The position numbers and the translations under genes are program-made. DNA of 64,000 nt from Methylacidiphilum infernorum V4 (lineage in GTDB: Bacteria; Verrucomicrobiota; Verrucomicrobiia; Methylacidiphilales; Methylacidiphilaceae). Position 1 is the first letter of the stretch. Each line of letters starts with the position of its first letter. Positions 36,202-45,428 of the stretch are shown one piece after another. The DNA is taken from positions 1,860,001-1,924,000 of the forward strand of contig NC_010794.1 in assembly GCF_000019665.1 (NCBI RefSeq), given 5' to 3'. The notes below the pieces were generated by a model, which had not been told where the DNA came from, did no database searches, and saw only the letters and a program-made list of their open reading frames with translations.

Positions 36202-39200
36202 TTATGGAGACGATCTCTTCCGCCACCGGTTCCAAGCCTCTTCAATCCAAAGGTAAAAAACCGGCAACACCACCAGGTCCAGCAAGGTTGAAGAGACAAT
36301 ACCTCCAATGACTACCAGGGCGAGCGGTCTTTGGACTTCCGCCCCCGGGCCATGAGCAATGGCCATGGGAACAAAACCCAAGCTTGCCACCAGTGCCGTA
36401 GCCAACACGGGTCTCAGCCGCATCAAGGCTCCTTCTTCGATCGCTTCGACGAGGGTCAATCCAGCAGAGCGGCAGCGGTTAATCGCTCCCAACAAAACAA
36501 GTCCCTCGAGGATCGCCACTCCCGAAACTGCGATAAATCCAATCCAGGCTGAAATGCTGAAAGAAAGGCCGGAAAACAAAAGGGAAAAGATCCCTCCCGT
36601 GACCGCCAGGGGAATGGAGAAACAGACGATGAAACAATGCCTGAAGTTTTTGAACAGGAAATAAAGGAGAAGAACTATCGCCAAGGCAGCCATGGGGACC
36701 ACTCCTTTTAGAGTTTCTTTAGCCTCGAGGTAATTTTTGTATTGGCCACCGATTTCGTAATAATAGCCTTTGGGGAAATGGACCTCCTTGGCTATCTTTT
36801 CGGTTGCTTCCCTAACAAAACTTTCCATGTCCCTTCGTTCCAGGTCCACAAGCAGGGCGATCCGACGCAGGCCGTTTTCCCTGGAAATAGACCTCAGCCG
36901 CTCGGCATAACGGGTAGAAGCCAGTTGAGATAAATAGAGAAGCCCGCCGGTCCCCGAACGAACGGGTAAAGAAAGCAAGGCATTTAAATTTTGCCTTTGC
37001 TGATCCGAGAACCTGACAACGATGTCAAAGCGTCGAACCCCGTTGATCAGTTGCCCCACGGTTTTCCCTCCCAAGGCCCCCGAAACCGCCCCGTTAATCT
37101 CTGCAGACTGAACATTGAACCTTGCCATGGCCAACCGGTCGGGAAGAACTTCCAGGGAAGGCGCCACCCCGGATGTCTCAAAGGCTAGACCTACAACTCC
37201 TCGAACTTTTTCCAGCAGCTTCTTTAGAGCTTCGGTCAATGAATAGATGGTCCCGTAGTCCGAGCCGAATACCTTGAAGGCCACGTCGGCTTTAACACCC
37301 TGGAGAATCTCGTTAAAGCGGTTTTCAATAGGTTGAGAAAAGATCATGGCCTGGCCGGGAACCTTCAGTTTGATTTCTTCTTCGATCAGGTCCTCGAGAT
37401 CTTCTTTAGAAAGAGCTTTGCCGTTTATCTTTCTCCATTGAGATTTAGGCTTGAGAAAAATATACAGTTCGGGCTCGTTTGGGCTTGCCGGATCGGTAGC
37501 TATATCGGCCATTCCTATCCGGGAATAAACGTAGCGGATTTCCGGGAAAGATTCGAGAAGGATCTTCTCGGTTTCTTTTTCCATGGCCACGCTGGCCTCC
37601 AAGCCGATCGTATTTTCCCTGAAAATATTGATGTCATAAGCCCCTTCGTCGAGTTTCGGAACAAAGTCCGCTCCCAAGGTAGCGAATTTCATGACGGCGA
37701 TGACAAAAAAGAGCAGGGCAGAAGAGCTGAAAAACCATCCCTTGTTCAATGTAAACCGGATAAAAGGCCGATACATTTTCTGCAGCATCCCAACCAGCCA
37801 ATCCTGCTTTCTTCTCGAGGCTTTCCCGCTTCCAAGCCCCATCACGGCAAGGACGGGAACAGCGGTAAAACTGAAAATAATCGAACCCACCATGGCAAAA
37901 ATGACCGTGAGGGCCATCGGCCTAAACGTCTTTCCGGCCACCCCGCCAAGGCTTAATATGGGAACGTAAACAAAAGTTATAATCAGCACCCCGATAAAGA
38001 CCGATGGACCTACTTCGGTAGCCGTTTCTTGAACTACCTTTTCTTTCTCCTTTCCCGCAAGAGATGGGCTAGCTTGGGATTCACCTTGAGAAAGCTTGCG
38101 CAGGATGTTTTCAACCATGATGACCGCACCATCCACGATCAATCCGAAATCTATGGCTCCAAGACTCATGAGATTGCCGGAGAGATGGCAAAGCTTCATC
38201 CCCAGGAGGGCAAAAAGGAAAGAGAGAGGAATGGTAAAAGAAACGATCAAGGCTGCCCTAAAATCGGCAAGGATAAAAAAAAGGATCACAGTGACCAGAG
38301 TGGCTCCTTCCAGGAGGTTTGAAAAAGCGGTGTGGATGACCTGGTCTGTGAATTCCGAGCGGTTGTAAAGGACTTCTATGTTCACCCCTTCGGGTAACCG
38401 GGCTTGAATCTCCCGGATTTTTTTAAAGACCCTCTGGGAAACCGTTCTGCCGTTTTCCCCGCTGCGCATGAGGATAATCCCCAGGACCGTCTCCTTGCCG
38501 TTTTTCAGGGCTGCTCCAACCCTTATCTTCGCTCCTGCTTGAACCGCCGCCACATCCTCGACAAGAACCGGCTTGACATAGCCGGGGTACTTGATCGGCA
38601 GAATCTGTATTTGACGGATCTCCTCCACCCGGCTTGCCGCCCTTACGGTCATCTGCTCACCCGCTTTTTTGACGTAAGCTCCTCCCACATTTTCCACGTT
38701 CATGCCCACGACATCGGCAAGATCTTTCAAAGTCAGTCCCAGGTTCATGAGTTTTTGCGGATCGGGCATAACGAGGATTTCTTTGTCATATCCACCCAGG
38801 GTGTTGATCTCAACAACTCCTGGAACCATCCGAAGCTGGGGAATAACCTGGTACTGCTGGATCAACTTTAATTCTACGAGTCGTTCAAACTCGCTTGGCG
38901 GCTTGCCCGGGGCATCTTCTTTCCAATCGAGGGCATAGACAAAGACCTCCCCCAGGCCCGTACTCATCGGTCCCAACCGCGGAACCAGGCCAGGGGGGAT
39001 TTTATCCAGGGCCGTCAGCAGCCTTTCGCTGGTCAACTGCCTTGCCCTGTAAACGTCAGTACCGTCCCTGAAAATGAGGGTAAGCTGAGAAATACCGAAT
39101 TTGCTCACCGAGCGCATTTCTTCCAGCCCCGGTATTCCCGAACACTCCCTTTCCAAGGGAAAGGTAACGAGCTTCTCGATCTCTTCGGGGGCATAATCTC

Positions 39201-39360
39201 GAACCGGGGTCATAACCTGGACTTGAACACTGGAAATGTCGGGGACAACATCGATGGAAAGATGGAAGGCGGTATAAAGGGCTGCCCCAAGATAAAAAAA
39301 CAAGCCAAGAAAAACAACCGGCTTGTTTTTTAACAGGATTGCAATGAATCGTTCAAGCAT
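36202..39360 (-). CDS. czcA: heavy-metal efflux RND pump (CzcA type)
   Basis: This inner-membrane RND proton antiporter of the HME family expels divalent metal ions. The TM4 charge relay IDFGLIVDGAVIMVEN is of the Zn/Co/Cd (CzcA) rather than the Cu (CusA) kind. Other hallmarks are PDISSVQVQVMTP near the N-terminus and GPGAEVQRPLA near the C-terminus. ATG 39360 gives the normal MLERF start and about 1,052 residues; the frame could also begin at TTG 39378. The membrane-fusion (CzcB) and outer-membrane (CzcC) genes are not adjacent. Confidence 0.9.
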   Translation of the reverse strand: MLERFIAILLKNKPVVFLGLFFYLGAALYTAFHLSIDVVPDISSVQVQVMTPVRDYAPEEIEKLVTFPLERECSGIPGLEEMRSVSKFGISQLTLIFRDGTDVYRARQLTSERLLTALDKIPPGLVPRLGPMSTGLGEVFVYALDWKEDAPGKPPSEFERLVELKLIQQYQVIPQLRMVPGVVEINTLGGYDKEILVMPDPQKLMNLGLTLKDLADVVGMNVENVGGAYVKKAGEQMTVRAASRVEEIRQIQILPIKYPGYVKPVLVEDVAAVQAGAKIRVGAALKNGKETVLGIILMRSGENGRTVSQRVFKKIREIQARLPEGVNIEVLYNRSEFTDQVIHTAFSNLLEGATLVTVILFFILADFRAALIVSFTIPLSFLFALLGMKLCHLSGNLMSLGAIDFGLIVDGAVIMVENILRKLSQGESQASPSLAGKEKEKVVQETATEVGPSVFIGVLIITFVYVPILSLGGVAGKTFRPMALTVIFAMVGSIIFSFTAVPVLAVMGLGSGKASRRKQDWLVGMLQKMYRPFIRFTLNKGWFFSSSALLFFVIAVMKFATLGADFVPKLDEGAYDINIFRENTIGLEASVAMEKETEKILLESFPEIRYVYSRIGMADIATDPASPNEPELYIFLKPKSQWRKINGKALSKEDLEDLIEEEIKLKVPGQAMIFSQPIENRFNEILQGVKADVAFKVFGSDYGTIYSLTEALKKLLEKVRGVVGLAFETSGVAPSLEVLPDRLAMARFNVQSAEINGAVSGALGGKTVGQLINGVRRFDIVVRFSDQQRQNLNALLSLPVRSGTGGLLYLSQLASTRYAERLRSISRENGLRRIALLVDLERRDMESFVREATEKIAKEVHFPKGYYYEIGGQYKNYLEAKETLKGVVPMAALAIVLLLYFLFKNFRHCFIVCFSIPLAVTGGIFSLLFSGLSFSISAWIGFIAVSGVAILEGLVLLGAINRCRSAGLTLVEAIEEGALMRLRPVLATALVASLGFVPMAIAHGPGAEVQRPLALVVIGGIVSSTLLDLVVLPVFYLWIEEAWNRWRKRSSP

Positions 39361-39378
39361 GCTCGAAGAAGAGGACAA

Positions 39379-39727
39379 AAATGTTTTTTCCCCTAACCCC
39401 AGGTAAGCCTATCCAACGGCGAAGTAAACAAAAAAAATTTCTTCTCCTCCTTCTCCTAAGCGACCCAAACCGAAGGCCTTTTTCATCATCGGCATAGCAT
39501 ACAGGCCTTTTGACTTATCCGCATAAAAAACGGCTTTTCTTTCGGCCGATCCCGGCCAAGACCATGGATGGCTCAAAAATTTCAAAAGCTTTGCTTGCTT
39601 TTTTCCCTCAAAAAAATTATTGTTGGCTAGTTAAGAGAGGGGGGAGGAACAGAAGATAAAACCTTGGATACCATTAAACCGGAAGCTCGGGTAGGCAGGC
39701 TTTAAGTTTTTTGATTTTTATCTTCTT
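39379..39727. other. intergenic region between czcA and a membrane-protein gene
   Basis: This holds the divergent starts of czcA and the membrane protein at 39728. Apart from the 58-residue minus-strand frame described separately, I see no gene or clear operator. Confidence 0.4.
39409..39585 (-). CDS. possible 58-residue ORF upstream of czcA
   Basis: An open minus-strand frame runs from a TAA at 39631 to a TAG at 39409. From TTG 39585 it would encode 58 residues with a protein-like composition (AERKAVFYADKSKGLYAMP ... EEIFFVYFAVG). It ends 49 bp before the czcA ATG. No family is recognised, and the only early starts are TTG. It could be a real small gene, a remnant of a lost partner gene, or chance. 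Confidence 0.3.
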   Translation of the reverse strand: MKFLSHPWSWPGSAERKAVFYADKSKGLYAMPMMKKAFGLGRLGEGGEEIFFVYFAVG

Positions 39728-41164
39728 ATGCACAACCGCGAAAAGAACAACTCTCTTTCTTTCCAACTTTTCAAGTTCCTTTTCTTCCTTTACGTTTCCT
39801 GGTTTTTCCCCTGTGAGCTGTTAACTGTCCGCAAAATGGGCAAAGATTATGCCAATCCAAAACGCTTTCTCGTTTCGTTGACTCTCCTTTTGATCTTGAG
39901 CTGGATCAATAAAACCGCTGACCATAAGAACATAGGCATAATGCTTATATTCTGCGGACTGCTTAGCCTTATCTATCTTTTTGAAGCCCTCGTTCTCTAT
40001 TACGAAGAAGAAAAGAAAAAGATCTTGAGAAATCCTCTTTCCTGGGGAATTCCCCGTTTTGGGTTCCCTGGAAACGAATGGTTCTGGTATCTCTTCCAAC
40101 CTTTAATGATCCTCCTTTTTTCTCTTCTCTCTTCCCTTTTTTGCCCCACCTTATTCTTTTATTTTTTAGTTTCGGCCGTTTTCCTTTGGATCTTTCGTTT
40201 CCTTTCCTTCCGCTTTTATAAAGAGGCAGAAACCGAGCCCCCTTGGACCGACGATTTTCCTTCTGAAGAAGAAGAGGAGGAGGAAGTTATGCCTGGATCC
40301 ACCGAGATTATCCAGGGAACCGAAGGCAGTACCCCTTTAAAGCTGAGGAAACTCAACCCACAGTTCGTATCCCTTGCAATCATCGGTCTTTTGGCTTCCT
40401 GCTCTCTTATTTTCTACGAGAAAGCCTTTTTCTTTTCCCGAATACCCCTTCAGGATTCTCTTGCGAGGGTTTTAGCCCGGGAAGAAGAAAAACTTTCCTC
40501 TTCCATGCCCGAGGGATGGACGTTTAAGACCGCGTTGAGCAAAGAGGAAGATTACTTTACCCTCAGCCACCTCCAAGAGAAATACCACGCTCAGCCCCCT
40601 TCATTCCTCCAACAACTCTGGACTTACTGGAAAGAGCAGAAAGCCGAAGTCGTCAGCGGCCGCTTTTATCCAAAAGCCATAAAACCCTTGTGGGCTCCTT
40701 TCGCAGGAATAATGATCCAATGGGTCCCCGTGGAAGAAAAACAGGACCAAGGTCCCGATACCGAGCTATGGACTTACCTGGAAACTCCCTCATCCCTCTA
40801 CAACAAGCTCTCCCCATTATTTCCAGCTCAAGCTGCCCCGGTTGTTACTTTTGGCAAGGAACTTAAAGCTTACCTTTTCGACGTCACCCCGGTAGGGGCT
40901 AAAACCGTGTTCCATGCGGTCATCCCCTTTTCTTTTACCCTTAATATAGCCGGATGTCCCGTTTCCCAAACCCTTCCAGACTATTACGCTCAAAACGAAT
41001 ACCAACTCCAAGGGCAAAAGATCAAGGCATTGATCATCCAAAGACAACGCGAGCTTTTAGCCGAACTTAAAACGGCTCCCCTGACCAAGGAAAAACTGGA
41101 AGAAATCAAAAAAGAAGCCGCCCTACTGAAAACCAAGCTCGCCGAAATCGAGGGAAAAAGATAA
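39728..41164 (+). CDS. membrane protein of unknown function
   Basis: The 478 residues begin with about four hydrophobic helices (about 12-30, 45-60, 70-90, 115-160). A very acidic linker (EEEEEEEV near 187), one more helix (about 215-235), a large non-cytoplasmic domain (240-430) and a terminal helix follow. The layout, with a membrane bundle, acidic loop and external domain, could suit an envelope assembly factor. I recognise no family. The next gene follows after 9 bp and encodes a secreted protein, so the two probably work together. Confidence 0.6.
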   Translation: MHNREKNNSLSFQLFKFLFFLYVSWFFPCELLTVRKMGKDYANPKRFLVSLTLLLILSWINKTADHKNIGIMLIFCGLLSLIYLFEALVLYYEEEKKKILRNPLSWGIPRFGFPGNEWFWYLFQPLMILLFSLLSSLFCPTLFFYFLVSAVFLWIFRFLSFRFYKEAETEPPWTDDFPSEEEEEEEVMPGSTEIIQGTEGSTPLKLRKLNPQFVSLAIIGLLASCSLIFYEKAFFFSRIPLQDSLARVLAREEEKLSSSMPEGWTFKTALSKEEDYFTLSHLQEKYHAQPPSFLQQLWTYWKEQKAEVVSGRFYPKAIKPLWAPFAGIMIQWVPVEEKQDQGPDTELWTYLETPSSLYNKLSPLFPAQAAPVVTFGKELKAYLFDVTPVGAKTVFHAVIPFSFTLNIAGCPVSQTLPDYYAQNEYQLQGQKIKALIIQRQRELLAELKTAPLTKEKLEEIKKEAALLKTKLAEIEGKR

Positions 41165-41173
41165 AGTCTTCTT

Positions 41174-41755
41174 ATGAGAAAAACGGCTTGGCTCATCAGC
41201 TGCTTATTGTTTATTGGATTATTTGCACAGGCCCAGACCCCGGAATCCGAAGAGCTGGACAAAGCCATCGAACAGGCTCAAAAGCAATTGGAAAAACAAC
41301 AAGGGGCAACCCCCACGGATAGGCAAACGGAAAATAGGAGCCAATCCTCTGGCCCCGAGTATTCTCCCAAACAAGGACGGCTGGTCTCGGCGCAGGATTT
41401 TGCCGGTTACATCAAAAAACACAAAGCTCAGCATCTTTGGGTATACGGTCATTTCAAGGTCATCCAGGTCAAAAAAAATAGGCAGCTTGTCGCCAAGCCC
41501 GTTATCAAGGGTTTCATTCCTCTCATCAGTTCGATCGCTTTACCCAAGACCCATTTTGTTTTTTTAAACCCTCAAAACTTGAAAAACTTTGGCCGTCTCT
41601 CCCCGGGGGATAGTTTTTATATTTCCCCAAGGCATCCCGCCCTGGTTATCCGGATAATTTCTAAAAATAAAATGGAAACCTTGGCCAAGGCCCTATTAAG
41701 CAGCCAGCCTAAAAACCACCTGCTTAGTTCAAAATCCCCTCCCCTTTCTGATTAA
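41174..41755 (+). CDS. secreted protein of unknown function
   Basis: A signal peptide (1-21, ending AQAQ) precedes a Gln/Glu-rich helix and a globular part (about 70-170) with VSAQDFAGYIKKHKAQHLWVY and predicted beta strands. The family is unknown. The 9-bp spacing from the upstream membrane-protein gene indicates an operon. Confidence 0.6.
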   Translation: MRKTAWLISCLLFIGLFAQAQTPESEELDKAIEQAQKQLEKQQGATPTDRQTENRSQSSGPEYSPKQGRLVSAQDFAGYIKKHKAQHLWVYGHFKVIQVKKNRQLVAKPVIKGFIPLISSIALPKTHFVFLNPQNLKNFGRLSPGDSFYISPRHPALVIRIISKNKMETLAKALLSSQPKNHLLSSKSPPLSD

Positions 41756-41762
41756 CTTTTCT

Positions 41763-41984
41763 TCCGTTCCGTCAGGCTTACTCACTGCTGCTCAAACAGG
41801 GGCAAAGCTGACAGGCTTACTCATTAAGGCTGGATGCGGCTGGCGCGTGAGTGCCAGGCCAGAGCCTTCCTCTCCACAGGCCTGCCTTCCGGCGGAACTC
41901 GCCGTAGAGCCGTTCAAGACGGCCAACATGAAGAAAGATTGAAAAAGGTCAAATAATGAATCAACTGTTCAAACCCCTTTCAAG
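41763..41984 (-). pseudogene. relic of a TnpB C-terminus / right end (copy B)
   Basis: The minus strand reads a TnpB-like tail (ACGEEGSGLALTRQPHPAL, then MSKPVSFAPV and a stop at about 41792). It closes with GAGTAAGCCTGACGGAACGG. A second GAGTAAGCCTG lies about 40 bp upstream of the terminal one. Copy A matches over the whole length and copy C over the last 120 bp. No other part of the transposon remains. Confidence 0.6.
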
Positions 41985-42005
41985 CTTCTTTAGAAAGAAA
42001 AGGGG
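41974..42005. repeat. hairpin at the far end of relic B
   Basis: CCCCTTT (41974-41980) pairs with AAAGGGG (41999-42005) around an 18-nt loop that contains a second CTTCTTT/GAAAG pairing. It sits where relic A is followed by its palindrome cluster. It may be a remnant of the subterminal hairpin of an IS200/IS605-type element. Confidence 0.4.
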
Positions 42006-42426
42006 CTGGCCCAATGCACTCCCTGAGCTTTCAAGGACCTTCTCCCCCGGATCCACGGTTAAGCTTTTATACCCGCTCTCGGGTTAACCCCTGGCCCCAG
42101 GTTCTCAAGGCCAGCCTTTCTTCATCGTTTTTTAGGGAAAAAAGCGGGAAGATTAACCCCAAGCCCATGGAGAAGATGAAGGCCAAAGGTAATAAAATCC
42201 AGGGAAAAAACCCTCTTCTTGACCCCCTCCCTTTTCATTCAACAAGAGGAAAGGCAATGAAAAATCCTTGGCTTTTATCATGCCGAGTACTAAAAGTGCA
42301 CCTTTTTCTCCCAAGGGTATTTTTTTTTTAAATCAAGAAGTCTTGCTCAACCGGGAAATATGCCTCTTTTGAACAATGCAAGATCAAGTGGACAAACAAG
42401 GTTTAGAAAAGGACACAAGAAGGGGA
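42006..42426. other. intergenic stretch, no recognised gene
   Basis: A 105-codon plus-strand frame (42014-42331) has a Ser/Pro/Lys-rich, non-protein-like composition and no ribosome site, so I do not call it. I see no other structure before the tRNA. Confidence 0.4.
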
Positions 42427-42519
42427 TGGCGGACAGGGCGGGATTCGAACCCGCGATGGGGTTTTAGCCCCATTCTCGATTTCGAGTCGAGTGCCTTCAT
42501 CCTCTCGAGCCACCTGTCC
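42427..42519 (-). tRNA. tRNA-Ser (anticodon CGA)
   Basis: On the minus strand, acceptor GGACAGG pairs with CCTGTCC. The anticodon stem CTCGA/TCGAG encloses CTCGAAA, giving anticodon CGA. A long variable arm (TGGGGCTAAAACCCCA) and a T-arm with TTCGAAT are present. The 3' end GCCA is encoded (mature CCA at 42427-42429), unlike the tRNA-Leu in this window. Confidence 0.95.
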
Positions 42520-42593
42520 ACGAAAATCCTTCATAAAAAAACACCAAAATCAAAAACAAAAGAAGAAAAAAAAGATTCCGCAACCGTCAAGTA

Positions 42594-43049
42594 TTACTGA
42601 AGCTGTTTTTCATACTCGCTCAAAAGAGAGATGAACTTTTGGGCATTTTTAGCGTTAAGGAGCCGGTTTTTATTTTTAGAGACGATCCTTGCCAGGGAAC
42701 CCACAACCACTATATCGGTCGTGCTGATTTTCTTGGGGGCGCCGATCACAAAAATCAACTGAACCAGGGGAGCATTTTCCCTGAAAAAAACTCCGGGAGA
42801 AAAAAAACCGGCCGCAAGGATAAGTTCCTTAACGAGTTCACTGCGAATATGGGGGAAAGCCACTTCTTGTTCAAACCAAGTTAATCCCGCTCTCTCCGCT
42901 TCCAGGAGGGCATCCAGGAATGCCGCAAAAGATTGAATTTTTGGAGAGTTCGAGAGGAGCTGGGCTACTTTTGTTATGGCCTCGAACCGATCGTTAGCCG
43001 TTAAATTAAAGAGGACTCGATCCTGGGTCAATACATCGGTGAGGTTCAT
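42594..43049 (-). CDS. ptsN: PTS IIA-like nitrogen-regulatory protein
   Basis: This EIIA domain of the PtsN/fructose type is phosphorylated on His67 in the conserved AFPHIRSE segment. The 151 residues correspond to one whole domain. No sugar-transport EIIB or EIIC lies nearby, so a regulatory role, such as control of metabolism or potassium transport, is more likely than uptake. It is 54 bp downstream of nadK on the same strand. Confidence 0.8.
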   Translation of the reverse strand: MNLTDVLTQDRVLFNLTANDRFEAITKVAQLLSNSPKIQSFAAFLDALLEAERAGLTWFEQEVAFPHIRSELVKELILAAGFFSPGVFFRENAPLVQLIFVIGAPKKISTTDIVVVGSLARIVSKNKNRLLNAKNAQKFISLLSEYEKQLQ

Positions 43050-43103
43050 TTGTGCTCTCTCAGTAAAGGATAGCTTAAGAAGGAGCAGTTCGGCAAAATC
43101 CTT

Positions 43104-43970
43104 TTATTCCTCGACCGCGGTCCCACTCCACCTGAGCTTTTTTCTTAAAATTTCAAAAAAATCCCTCTCCTTGAGAAATCCCAAGACGACTCTTTCAGAT
43201 CTAGCTTCGATCTGGATCCAGTCCCCGGGATGAAGATCTCCATAGGCTACCCCGTCATATTCCAACCGCACCGGTCCTCCCCCCAAGGGAATGGAAAAGC
43301 GCAAAACCACCTCTTCGGCAAAGACCAAGGAGCGGTTTGTGAGGGTATGAGGACAGATCGGATTAAGGGTAAAAACCTTGGACTCAGGAACGACTATGGG
43401 TCCTCCCGTCGACAAAGCATAGGCCGTGGATCCCGTCGGGGTAGAAACAACCACCCCATCGGCCTGGTACTCGGTCACAAGCTTTCCCTGGGCAAAGACA
43501 TCGATCATCGTCATGTGGGAATAAGCTCCCCTGAATAGCACGATATCGTTGAGCGAACAGGGAATTTCAAAATCCTTCCCGTAGGCACTTCCTACCGCTT
43601 TAAGAACCATCCGGGGACTTTTCCTAAACCGACCGGTCAAGATCTTGGGCAGTTCAGGAAGAATTTCTTCTCTGCCAACCGCGGTCAAAAACCCCAGGCT
43701 ACCGGTGTTCACCCCGAGAATGGGCACCTGTGAAGGGAAGATTTCATGGGCTATCCGGATAATGGTCCCATCCCCTCCCGCGGCCAGGATCAGGTCCACT
43801 TCTTGTGAAAGCCGGCTCAAAGATAGACCCTCCCGTCCCACAAGCCTGGCCGTCGACTCTTCCAGGAAAAAAGAGACGCCGTATTTCTTGAAATATTCGA
43901 GCAACTCCACGAGAAGTTCATGAGCTCCCCTTTTTTCCTTGTTGACAAAAAGACCAACGCGTAAAGTCAT
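43104..43970 (-). CDS. nadK: NAD kinase
   Basis: NAD kinase phosphorylates NAD to NADP. The GGDGT motif (AAGGDGTIIRIAHE), GVNTGSLGFLTAVG and the DGVVVSTPTGSTAYALSTGGP segment are diagnostic. ATG 43970 gives MTLRVGLFVNKEKRG and 288 residues. A TTG 15 bp upstream extends the frame but is less likely as a start. Confidence 0.93.
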   Translation of the reverse strand: MTLRVGLFVNKEKRGAHELLVELLEYFKKYGVSFFLEESTARLVGREGLSLSRLSQEVDLILAAGGDGTIIRIAHEIFPSQVPILGVNTGSLGFLTAVGREEILPELPKILTGRFRKSPRMVLKAVGSAYGKDFEIPCSLNDIVLFRGAYSHMTMIDVFAQGKLVTEYQADGVVVSTPTGSTAYALSTGGPIVVPESKVFTLNPICPHTLTNRSLVFAEEVVLRFSIPLGGGPVRLEYDGVAYGDLHPGDWIQIEARSERVVLGFLKERDFFEILRKKLRWSGTAVEE

Positions 43971-44153
43971 AAATAAGCCGCTCAATCGTTCCTTGGGCTA
44001 TATCCACAATAAACGCCTTCTATACGAGCGCAATCTTTTTATCCTTTGAAAAGAGAGAAAAACTTTTCTTTGAACCGTAGTTTTGCCCCTTTTTTTCCCA
44101 AAAAGAAGCTTTTTTTACCGCCTTTTTTTCTTATATAAAGATTTCCCTTGGCT

Positions 44154-45068
44154 ATGAAACAGGTAGAAGTCCTTGCCGTTGGTCATAGCTGTTATGACCT
44201 ATCCTTTTTTGTCGAAAAAGATCCGCACAGCGACGAAAAGACCATGGCAAGCGATCTTGTCCTTTGCGGAGGAGGCCCGGCCGCAAACGCCGCCGTAGCG
44301 GTCAGCCGGCTTGGAGGCAGTGCCGCTTTTTGCGGTTATGTCGGTTGCGATCTTTTTGGAGAACTGATCCATAGGGAATTCAGGGATGAAGGAGTAGACA
44401 CCGCCCTCCTGGTAAAAAAAATGTACCCTACCCCTGTCGCCTGCTGCCTGGTTAAACCCGATGGGCAAAGAGCCGTCGTTAATTATAGAAAAAGGACCCC
44501 TCCTTTGAGTCCTGCAGAGGTGGACTTTTCCTTTTACCATCCCCAAGTCCTTCTTTTTGACGGGCATGAACCGGCGGTTTCCTTGGAGTTCATCAAGTTT
44601 GCTAAAGCACGGGGCATCGTGACGGTGCTGGACGGGGGGTCGTTGCATGAAGGCACTTTACTGCTTGCTCCCCAAGTGGATTATGTCGTCGCTTCTGAAA
44701 AATTTACCCTCGAGCTTACCACCAAAAACGATCCTCAAGCCGCTTTTGAAGAAGCCTCAAAAGTATATCCACGTTTCATCGTTACCCTTGGAGAAAAGGG
44801 GCTTTTGTGGAGCTGTCGCGGTCAAAAAGGGATGATGAAAAGCCTGCCCATTATCCCCGTTGATACCAATGGGGCAGGAGACGTATTCCACGGGGCTTTT
44901 TGTCTCGGCCTAGCCCGAGGAATGGATTGGGATAGCCTCCTGCTTTTTGCCACGGTTTCAGCGGGCTTAAGCTGCACCCGCAAGGGAGCCAGGACCTCTT
45001 TCCCCAAAAAAGAAGAACTGGAAGCTAAACTCAAAGAAGTAAAGCTTGAAGATCTTCTTTCATTTTGA
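44154..45068 (+). CDS. PfkB/ribokinase-family sugar kinase
   Basis: The N-terminal GGGPAANAAVAVSRLGG and the C-terminal DTNGAGDVFHGAF (about 236-248, catalytic Asp) are the two PfkB signatures. The substrate, for example ribose, a deoxyhexonate or a nucleoside, cannot be read from sequence. ATG 44154 is chosen over a TTG two codons earlier. It stands alone, divergent from nadK. Confidence 0.85.
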   Translation: MKQVEVLAVGHSCYDLSFFVEKDPHSDEKTMASDLVLCGGGPAANAAVAVSRLGGSAAFCGYVGCDLFGELIHREFRDEGVDTALLVKKMYPTPVACCLVKPDGQRAVVNYRKRTPPLSPAEVDFSFYHPQVLLFDGHEPAVSLEFIKFAKARGIVTVLDGGSLHEGTLLLAPQVDYVVASEKFTLELTTKNDPQAAFEEASKVYPRFIVTLGEKGLLWSCRGQKGMMKSLPIIPVDTNGAGDVFHGAFCLGLARGMDWDSLLLFATVSAGLSCTRKGARTSFPKKEELEAKLKEVKLEDLLSF

Positions 45069-45428
45069 TCGGCGATGGAAGAAACCCTTTCCTCGGCCGT
45101 CCTTCAAGGAAAAAACAAACCCGCCTTTTTTCCCCACCTGCTGTTTAAAGAAGAAAAACCTGGAAGCAAAAACAAGGCTAATAGAAATACCTCCAAGGGA
45201 AAAAAGCGAGCTCATCCCTCGGTGGCTGACCCAAAACCAAAACCCTTTTCCTAATCCTTGCTTTCTCCCAAGAGAAGGCTCCAGGCCGACAAGAAATGCT
45301 CCAAGGGAGGCTTGTTTTCCTGAAAATAAAAGCCAAGTTGCTTATCCAATGCGTCATCTTTTCCTGCTTGACCATCCCTCTTTTGATGGCCAATGGAGGA
45401 AAAAGGACCATGAAAAAGACCTAGAAGG
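45069..45428. other. intergenic stretch, no recognised gene
   Basis: This lies between convergent genes. A plus-strand frame here (45046-45432) starts inside the kinase gene and has a biased Lys/Pro/Phe composition without a ribosome site, so it is not called. No convincing terminator hairpin was found. Confidence 0.4.

Noticed and set aside
42376-42600. A 74-codon frame containing RTGRDSNPRWGFSP
   Set aside because: It is the antisense of tRNA-Ser; this kind of translation is a well-known false protein.
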